Part shown: positions 56,221-64,000 of the stretch, piece after piece
How the letters are laid out: the number at the start of each line of letters is the position of its first letter
Numbering within the stretch: position 1 is the stretch's first letter
Assembly: GCF_963675165.1 (NCBI RefSeq)
Contig: NC_087385.1
Location: 1,798,501-1,862,500 of the forward strand
DNA from: Halichondria panicea
Lineage: Eukaryota > Porifera > Demospongiae > Suberitida > Halichondriidae
DNA: 64,000 bases
Reading direction: 5' to 3'
Position numbers and translations under genes: made by a program
Notes under the pieces: model-generated
Database searches by the model: none
What the model saw: only the letters and a program-made list of their open reading frames with translations
What the model was told of the DNA's origin: nothing

Positions 56221-59200
56221 GCCCCGTTTACACGAGGCCTTTAATCCGGGTTGGAATCCGGATTAAACCTAACCGCGCTCATGTAAACGGCCCTTATCCG
56301 GGTTCTAATCCGGATTAGCCAACCCACCTTTGGAGGTGGTTCAGATTTGTGTCAGAAGCGGTTTAGCTGTGAGTAAGCTAATTCTGAGGTGTTGTACATG
56401 TTTGTGAGTGTTTCTAGAGTAAGCCTGTAGCTTTCTATCAGTCCAATGTTTGCGCAAATGAAATTAGTGGTCATTTTACTATGCCCACTACTCAGAAAAA
56501 TCGGCTATACCTTGGTATAAAAAATCACAATTCATGAATATAATTAAACCTATTGGCATCAATATTATGGTTACATTGTATGCATGGAGTGTAACATATA
56601 ATTATGTCACTACTGTAACAACTGTAACGCCATAGTCACCACTGTGTAACAACTGCAACACACGTCACAACTGCATGTAACAACTGTAACACATGTCACC
56701 ACTGTAACAACTGTAACACCAGTCACCACTGTAACAACTGTAACACCAGTCACCACTGTAACAACTGTAACAACTGTAACACCAGTCACCACTGTAACAC
56801 CAGTCACAACTGTAACAACTGTAACATATGTCACCACTGTAACAAGTCTGTCAGCACTGGAACAATTGTAACAACTGTAACAACTGTAACACCAGTCACC
56901 ACTGTAACAACAAAACTGTAATACATATCACCACTGTAACAACTAGTCACCACTGTAACAACTGTAACAAGTAATACCAGTCACCACTGTAACAACTGTA
57001 ACAACTGTAACACCAGTTACCACTGTAACAACTGTAACACCAGTCACCACTGTAACAACTGTAACACCAGTCACCACTGTAACAGCTGTAACACATGTCA
57101 CCACTGTAACAACTGTAACACCAGTTACCACTGTAACAACTGTAACACCAGTCACCACTGTAACTAGAGCACTAAAGTGCAAACCCTCGGCTGGTGACTG
57201 ATAATTAAGAAACCAGAAGAGTGATAATGCAGTGCATGTAGCATGTATGACTAGCATGCGCTAGCACAGCAACTCAAGAGCAATAAAACTAAACTAACAA
57301 CGTACATGCATGAGACATGCACTATGGACTGGGATCACAGCAAAGAAGTCTTAGACTAAGAGAAGTATGGCTCCTTCCAGGCTGGAGTACGTATAGGATC
57401 CAGAGTCAGTCAACAACCAGTCACAATTCTACTTTCTTGACAATTGTTCCTGGTACGGGATCACTTTAGCTGAAAATACATAATCAAGCCTTGACTACGT
57501 ATTTTCAGCGGAAGTGATCCCGTACCTTGACTCAAGGCCACGTGGCAAGTTTAAGCTTCTTAGCTTTTGCTCGCTTTTACTCGACAAAGAAGCTTTAACA
57601 TCAAAATCTGCCACTATTTAAACCAAGATATTGTTGTGTGAAGACTACCTATGCTGCAAACGCAGTGCTATGGCATCCAGGTGAGTAGATATACTCGTTA
57701 CAAACAAACAAACAAACAGACAAACAGACAGACTACTATAACCCGTGGCCGCCCACGCGCCTCGGGTTAACAACTGTAACACCAGTCACCACTGTAACAG
57801 CTGTAACACCAGTCACCACTGTAACAGCTGTAACACATGTCACCACTGTAACAACTGTAACACATGTCACAACTGTAACAACTGTAACACCAGTCACCAC
57901 TGTAACAACTGTAACACCAGTCACCACTGTAACAACTGTAACACTTGTCACCACTGTAACAACTGTAACACTTGTCACCACTGTAACAACTGTAACAACT
58001 GTAACACTCGTCACCACTGTAACACCAGTCATACAACTGTAACACTTGTCACCACTGTAACACATGTCACCACTGTAACAACTGTAACACCAGTCATCAC
58101 ACTAACAACTGTAACACATGTCACCACTGTAACAACTATAACACCAGTCACCTCTGTAACAACTGTAACACATGTCACCACTGTAACAACTATAACACCA
58201 GTCACCTCTGTAACAACTGTAACACATGTCACCACTGTAACAACTGTAACACTCGTCACAACTGTAACAACTGTAACACATGTAACAACTGTAACACATG
58301 TCACCACTGTAACAACTGTAACAGCTGTAACACTTGTCACCACTGTATCAACTGTAACATCTGTACAACTGTAACACTTGTCACCACTGTAACAACTGTA
58401 ACAACTGTAGCACTTGTCACCACTGTAATGACTGTAACACTTGTCACCACTGAACAACAGTAACAACTGTAACACTTGTCACCACTGTAACAACTGTAAC
58501 ACATGTCACCACTGTAACGCTAGCAATTGTAACGACTGTAACAACTGTAACACTTGTCATACTGTAACGACTGTAACACTTGTCACAACTGCTGTAACAA
58601 CTGTACAACTGTAACAACTGTAACACTTGTCACCACTGTAACAACTGTAACACTAGTCACAACTGTAACGCTAGTCACCACTGTAACAACTGTAACACTT
58701 GTCACCACTGTATCAACTGTAATATCTGTAACGCTAGTCACAACTGTAACACTTGTCACATGCAACCAACAACTGTAACACTAGTCACAACAGTAACACT
58801 AGTTCTTATAGAACTTATATAGTCTATAGTGGTGCCAGACTATAGTGTTACAGTTGTGACTAGTGTTACAGTTGTTACAGTGGTGACATGTGTTACAGTT
58901 CTGTTGTTACAGTGGTGACTGGTGTTACAGTTGTTACAATTGTTCCAGTGCTGATAGACTTGTTACAGTGGTGACATATGTTACAGTTGTTACAGTTGTG
59001 ACTGGTGTTATAGTTGTTACAGTGGTGACTGGTGTTACAGTTGTTACAGTGGTGACTGGTGTTACAGTTGTTACAGTTGTTACAGTGGTGACTGGTATTA
59101 CAGTTGTTACAGTTGTTACAGTGGTGACTAGCGTTACAGTCATTACAGTTGTGACTAGTGTTACAGTTGTTACAGTGGTGACATGTGTTACAGTTGTTAC

Positions 59201-60202
59201 AGAGGTGACTGGTGTTACAGTTGTTACAGTGGTGACAAGTGTTACAGTTGTTACAGTGGTGACATGTGTTACAGCTGTTACAGTGCATGGTGACTGGTGT
59301 TACAGTTGTTACAGTGGTGACGTGTGTTACGGTGGTGACTGGTGTTACAGTTGTTACAGTTGTTACAATTGTTCCTGTGGTGACAGATGTTACAGTTATT
59401 ACAGTGGTGACATGTGTTACAGTGGTGATATGTGTTACAGTTTTGTTGTTACAGTGGTGACTGGTGTTACAGTTGTTACAGTTGTTACAATTGTTCCAGT
59501 GCTGACAGATGTTACACTTGTTACAGTGGTGACATATGTTACAGTTGTTACTGTTGTGACTGGTGTTACAGTTGTTACAGTGGTGATTGGTGTTACAGTT
59601 GTTACAGTTGTTACAGTGGTGACTGGTATTACAGTTGTTACAGTTGTTACAGTGATGACTAGTGTTACAGTTGTTACAGTAGTGATATGTGTTACAGTTC
59701 TGTTGTTACAGTGGTGACTGGTGTTACAGTTGTTACAGTTGTTACAATTGTTCCAGTGCTGACAGACTTGTTACAGTGGTGACATATGTTACAGTTGTTA
59801 CAGTTGTGACTGGTGTTATAGTTGTTACAGTGGTGACTGGTGTTACAGTTGTTACAGTGGTGACTGGTGTTACAGTTGTTACAGTTGTTACAGTGGTGAC
59901 TGGTATTACAGTTGTTACAGTTGTTACAGTGGTGACATGTGTTACAGTTGTTACAGTTGTGACGTGTGTTGCAGTTGTTACAGTTGTTACAGTGGTGACT
60001 ATAGCGTTACAGTTGTTACAGTAGTGACATAATTATATGTTACACTCCATGCATACAATGTAACCATAATATTGATGCCAATACCCTTATTATAGAGGTT
60101 TAATTATATTTATGAATTGTGACTTTTTATACCAAGGTATAGCCACTACCTGACCCGGATTCAATCTGGATTCGACCCGGATTAGGTGTCGTGTAAACGG
60201 GG

Positions 60203-60203
<1 letters not shown>
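56221..60203. mobile_element. Palindromic 4-kb TIR element built of GTAACAACT minisatellite
   Basis: Ends GCCCCGTTTACACGA and TCGTGTAAACGGGGC, with TA outside both (56219-56220, 60204-60205). Inside the ends are AATCCGGATTAAACC-like motifs. Unique arms (TACCTTGGTATAAAAAA... to GTCACTACTGTAAC) are repeated inverted at 60020-60145. Between them are arrays of about 27-30-bp units (CACCACTGTAACAACTGTAA) on the plus strand at 56590-57165 and 57766-58800, and inverted at 58845-60030, with the turn near 58820. A roughly 600-bp repeat (57166-57765) interrupts the left array. Val/Thr/Tyr/Cys-rich frames are repeat artefacts. Confidence 0.8.
57166..57765. repeat. Insertion interrupting the minisatellite array
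   Basis: Non-minisatellite text related to 49000-49240 at its ends. It contains a 28-bp-arm hairpin at 57452-57527 (GGTACGGGATCACTT and AAGTGATCCCGTACC). Confidence 0.6.
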
Positions 60204-60205
<2 letters not shown>

Positions 60206-60295
<90 letters not shown>

Positions 60296-60310
60296 TTAGG
60301 GTGTGTGTGT
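60206..60310 (+). repeat. GT microsatellite
   Basis: About 45 GT units, directly after the minisatellite element and before the family B body. The Cys/Val frames here are artefacts. Confidence 0.95.
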
Positions 60311-60677
60311 GTGCGTGCGTGCGTGGACTGCTACAGCTGCTCAAGGATCAATCCAGTGCAAGTAAGAGTTTCTATAGGCTTCTGGTCATGTTTACTTGGA
60401 TTTTAATTTGCTTTGTTATCGAGTTATACGTACTTTTGCTTACTTGGAATGGCATTGCAGCCTTGTCAGAAGAGTGCGTAGCGAAACTTGTCAACAGTGA
60501 GAAGAGAGCAGCAAGGCTCTACTGTACTGATGCAGCCATTAATTTAGGCTTGAACTTTTGGCATTGATCGTTTTTAACAACAATTATGGTTGATCATTAC
60601 CCACTCTTAGAGTTTCCCTGGCAAAAAATCAATGCAAAAATGTTCATCAAATTCATAATGTGTGTATAACGCTATTA

Positions 60678-61999
60678 GAGTAAAGTATAATTGGACAGCT
60701 GCCGGAGGAGAACGGATGGGCGAAACAAGCTGATTTTTCACCTGACAATAGGTCTACCTATTAACAACATAACGATAGCCCAATTCTAAAATCTGAATGA
60801 AATATACACCAAAATGTGGTCGTGTCTGATATATTGATTAATCAAACATAATATCAGACACAGGAACATACAAATCACTGAAGAGGCAGAGCCACAAGAT
60901 TAAGGTGCTTTTGGTAGCTAAAAGACTCCCCTACAAAACAAAAAAGCTACATGTATCCTACGCATGACAGCAGCAGTTACAAAACCACTAACAGCACTAC
61001 ACAAATATCAGACAGTGCATGGGTATATAGCTCATACACACTCACAAGACCCTTTTATCATATGCAAGAATGCTTGTATGTAAATGGTATTAATGGTTTA
61101 GGGTCATGAATGGTGTAACAGGGTCTCTCAGCATCGATAACACTCCTGAAGATTAACTTGCTGATTCTGCACGAAAGTATCAGTCAGAGGAATGGACAGC
61201 ATTTCTAGCTAGGATCACAGATAATGCTATAGGCCTACCATAATAGATCTGGAAATGTAGTTACAGATTTAATCTGAGAATCCATGAAGTTAAAGGTTTA
61301 GCTGGGCGTAGCCTGGCACCCGTTCCCAACGGGTGGCCGGGGGACATGCTTATATAGGATTTGTACTGCTGCACTGAGGAGTGCAGCCCAATCAGATTGC
61401 AGTATTTTTAAAATAACGATATTCATAACCGGATGTGTGGTTTATAATTTTATTCATGATGCTTACAGAGCAGTATTGCATAACACAGCAGAACAAATCC
61501 TACATAACGTGTCCCCCGGCCACCTGTTGGGAACGGGTGCCAAGCTACACCCAGCTAGTAAAGGTTCTTGTGAGTACTTATGGAGCATGACCTTTGACCC
61601 CACTGTCTGATATTTGTGTACATGTAGTGTAGTTAGTGATTTTGTAACTGCTGTCATGCGTAGGATACATGTAGCTTTTTTGTTTTGTGAAATGTTGTAG
61701 GGGAGACTTTTAGCTACCAAAAGCACCTTAAATCTTGTGGCTCTGCCTCTTCAGTGATTCGTAGGTTCCTGTGTCTGATATTATGTTTATTTTGTCTGAT
61801 TAATCAATATATCAGACACGACCACATTTTGGTGTACATTTCATGCATATTTTAGAATTGGGCTATCCTTTTTTGAGGTTATGTTGTTAATAGGTGGACC
61901 TATTGTCGGGTTAAAAATCAGCTTGTTTCGCCGACCCGTTCTCCTCTGGCAGCTGTCTGATTATAATTTATGTTCTGTCTGATAATTGATACTTTACTC
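60678..61999. mobile_element. Long-armed MITE with GAGTAAAG ends in family B
   Basis: TA at 60676-60677 and 62000-62001. Ends GAGTAAAGTAT and ATACTTTACTC. About 330-bp arms (GACAGCTGCC, GAACGG, CGAAACAAGCTGATTTT, TGGTCGTGTCTGATATATTG) with small indels. pogo-like terminus. It sits at the same place in family B as the 53550-53963 palindrome, but its interior differs. Confidence 0.75.
61299..61558. mobile_element. Nested hAT-like MITE
   Basis: Inside the preceding element. 8-bp duplication TAAAGGTT (61291-61298, 61559-61566). Arms of about 65 bp with GGCACCCGTTCCCAACGGGT and CCGGGGGACA. 260 bp. Confidence 0.75.
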
Positions 62000-62636
62000 T
62001 AGTAGCTTTATGTTATGTAGCTTTGGCACCTTCACCGAGGCATCAGCACCCACGATGCTTTCATTATGCCTCGAGGCGTAGCCGCACGAGGGATATGGTA
62101 AAGCTGACTGTGTGTGTGTGTGTGTGTGCATGTGTGTGTGTATTCCAGCTGTAATTTATCAACTGTTGCAATGCGACGAAAACTAACAGCTTCTATATAG
62201 GCTTCTATAGCCACGTTCTCTTGGATTTTGATTCGTGGATTAGCAAACTAAAGCTTCTTTCTCGAGTTATGGCTAGTTTGACTCACATTGAAGGCTGTTG
62301 CAGTCTCTTCAGATTCTTTTGTAGCATCATTTGTTCGCACAAACCTTTCTATGCAACTTATGAGTTAGCCTTGCACTAAAGCGCTAGCTTTTTAATAGCT
62401 ACAAGAGTCAGAAAAGAGCTGTTAAGAAGCTCAGTATCTCACTTAGTAGCCACAGGAGTGCCATTATTAATTTTTGTGAACTTGCAGACACACCCCTTAT
62501 TCCTAGATCTAATGCGCATGCGCTCATCATCACCACATGTGAGAGAATCCAGGCAGAATCAATTCTTTTTGAGGTCCTGGTAAGCCACAAACACTACAAT
62601 TATACCAGAATACAGTAGATGCATGTACACAATATA

Positions 62637-63752
62637 TAGCCTCGATCCCAGGCCGAGTTTTCGCTTTTATAACGGTTAGGCGAACAACTGGGCCTGGTAC
62701 TAGTTGTCTGCGCATGCGTCAGTCGTTCGTCAGATTCTGACGAATAGATATTCTCGTTCACTTTCGTGACATTTATATTCGTGTACTATCGTGTACTAGA
62801 AGTCAGTTCCCGTTTTATCATTATTGGAATCGATTGGAATGGCTCTTAGCTGAAGCTTCTCTCTTCTCTGAAGCTTATTCTGAAGACTGAACAACAAGGG
62901 AAGAGGTATAAAGCTTTGTCAAGCTTGTTAAGGTCAGATATTTTTGTGTGGGCCCTATGGCTATGCTATCAAGTCTTGTTCATGTTTGGCAAGATCTACC
63001 GGTAGGTAGACTATAGTTTCATCATTAATATGGTGGATCAAGTGAAGAGTGTGAGCTAGAGAACTTGGTGCTGCCATCATCAGCTCGTCGACAATGACAC
63101 TATAACACGAGAAATTTAATATGTATAGATCTACACGTATTTAGAATGTCTACTTCTCTGTACAGGAGCAATGGCTAATATCCAGCTATCCCAACAGTGC
63201 TCCTCTTGGCTATACTAACGGACGAGACTGGACAGTTTGAGGTAAGGGTTTAACCGTCTTTGGTTTCTTTTAATATTGTCCTATACTCACAGGACTGGAG
63301 TATGACCTGCTCATTCGAGCGTTGCTGGGTAGCTCAGAGACATCAAGAGAATCTACGTTTTCTCAAGCAAAATTTAACTGAGTTACGAGTTGGGGCCTAG
63401 AATCAGAGAAGTCCAGCAGCCTGGTAAATCTTTTTGAAACGTAATTTGAAGGCATTCAATCATCCTGAAGTTTCCCTGGCTCACTGTAATTGTGCTGCAG
63501 CACAACTGGCAACTCCCCAGGCCTTTGTGAAGCAGCTCCCTATGTGCATCTTTTGTGTACTCCCTATGTGCATCTTTTGTGTACTCACTCTGTGCATTTT
63601 CTGTGTACAAATTTCGATTATTGATTTATTAAATATTTTTGCCGACCACAAATATACAATGAAAATTTGACGCATGCGCAGACAACTAGTACCAGGCCCA
63701 GTTGTTCGCCTAACCGTTATAAAAGCGAAAACTCGGCCTGGGATCGAGGCTA
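62637..63752. mobile_element. TAG...CTA transposon with 100-bp arms
   Basis: Starts TAGCCTCGATCCCAGGCCGA and ends GGCCTGGGATCGAGGCTA. Exact 9-bp duplication CACAATATA (62628-62636, 63753-63761). Arms of about 100 bp are almost perfect (TTTTCGCTTTTATAACGG, TTGTCTGCGCATGCGTC). Family A on both sides confirms the insertion. It carries a third helicase relic. Confidence 0.92.
62895..63120 (+). pseudogene. Strongly decayed RecQ-like helicase relic
   Basis: Frames here read YKALSSLLRSDIFVW, then a damaged PYGYAIKSC in place of PTGYGKSLC, and further on MVDQVKSV and AAIISSS (motif Ia region). The order and spacing match the helicase fragment at 54797-55250. No single open frame remains. Confidence 0.5.
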
Positions 63753-64000
63753 CACAATATATAGATATACTCCTTTTAGAAACTTTTATACTTTTAGACT
63801 GCTTGTTATAGATACTATACTTTCTGTAGATAGATAATTTTATTACCTCTTCTATAACACTCTAATACTTTTGAGTGAAAGAAAAAACATGGCGAGAGGC
63901 ACGCTTGCAACACTCGTTACATATATAAGCAGTACTTTAATCAGATCTGCCTAAGACATACTTCATGCAAATTAATTATTATGTTTCACATCGAATGCTG

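Larger units (their letters stand above)
60311..62041 (+). repeat. Dispersed repeat family B, second long copy
   Basis: GTGCGTGCGTGGACTGCTAC, AGTTTCTATAGGCTTCTGG and later blocks match 52450-53545. After the inserted palindrome it resumes TAGTAGCTTTATGTTATGTA and ends CACCGAGGCA at 62041. The head is lost at the boundary with the minisatellite element. Confidence 0.65.
62075..64000 (+). repeat. Dispersed repeat family A, long copy, interrupted
   Basis: Head TGCCTCGAGGCGTAGCCGCA (near 62068), GT run, then the same blocks as 34560-35660. It is broken by the TAG...CTA element 62637-63752 and resumes with TATAGATATAC and ACATGGCGAGAGGCACGC up to the window end. Confidence 0.75.

Noticed and set aside
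56610..60024. Open frames of 60-275 codons rich in VVT, CYS and CNT repeats
   Set aside because: They are produced by the GTAACAACT minisatellite in both directions; no start context, splice borders or domain.
60206..60406. Poly Cys-Val and poly Thr-His frames
   Set aside because: GT/AC microsatellite artefact.

Overview
The window reads as nuclear DNA from an animal with short introns, AT-rich spacers and very heavy transposon load. An ankyrin-repeat/ZU5-like/Death-domain gene, BEL/Pao, pogo, Crypton and RLE-type retroelement sequences, and palindromic MITEs point to a marine invertebrate. A demosponge is my best guess, by inference only. I see no tRNA, rRNA, CRISPR or prokaryotic operon structure.

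Layout. 1-10.3 kb: one plus-strand multi-exon gene (start codon 441, stop codon ending 10293). It has a run of ankyrin repeats, nearly all on their own 99-bp phase-0 exons, then a ZU5-like region and a C-terminal Death domain. Its introns hold several MITEs, and one ankyrin exon is frameshifted. 10.3-19.5 kb: no host gene found; nested DNA transposons and MITEs, a decayed 3' piece of a non-LTR retroelement, and a piggyBac-type MITE with exact TTAA duplications. 19.6-28.1 kb: an almost intact BEL/Pao LTR retrotransposon with a 5-bp target duplication and one in-frame stop in integrase. A TAG...CTA transposon sits in its 5' LTR, and a second one is nested inside the first. 28.1-31.2 kb: duplicated repeats.

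31.5-52.5 kb: a second plus-strand host gene, reconstructed from eight exons whose splice phases all agree. Its function is uncertain (PA-like segment, winged-helix-like C-terminus). A 12.2-kb intron in it contains a Crypton-like tyrosine recombinase pseudogene and a 5.1-kb pogo element. The pogo element carries one spliced gene predicted to join a DDE transposase, a linker with a triplicated exon, a Ulp1-type protease and a PHD finger. 52.4-64 kb: repeats only. These include snapback MITEs, two more TAG...CTA elements with RecQ-like helicase remnants, a 4-kb element built of inverted GTAACAACT minisatellites, and long dispersed repeats.

The two host genes show no functional link. The main biology is mobile DNA: elements inserted inside elements, many with exact target duplications, so the order of insertion can be read.
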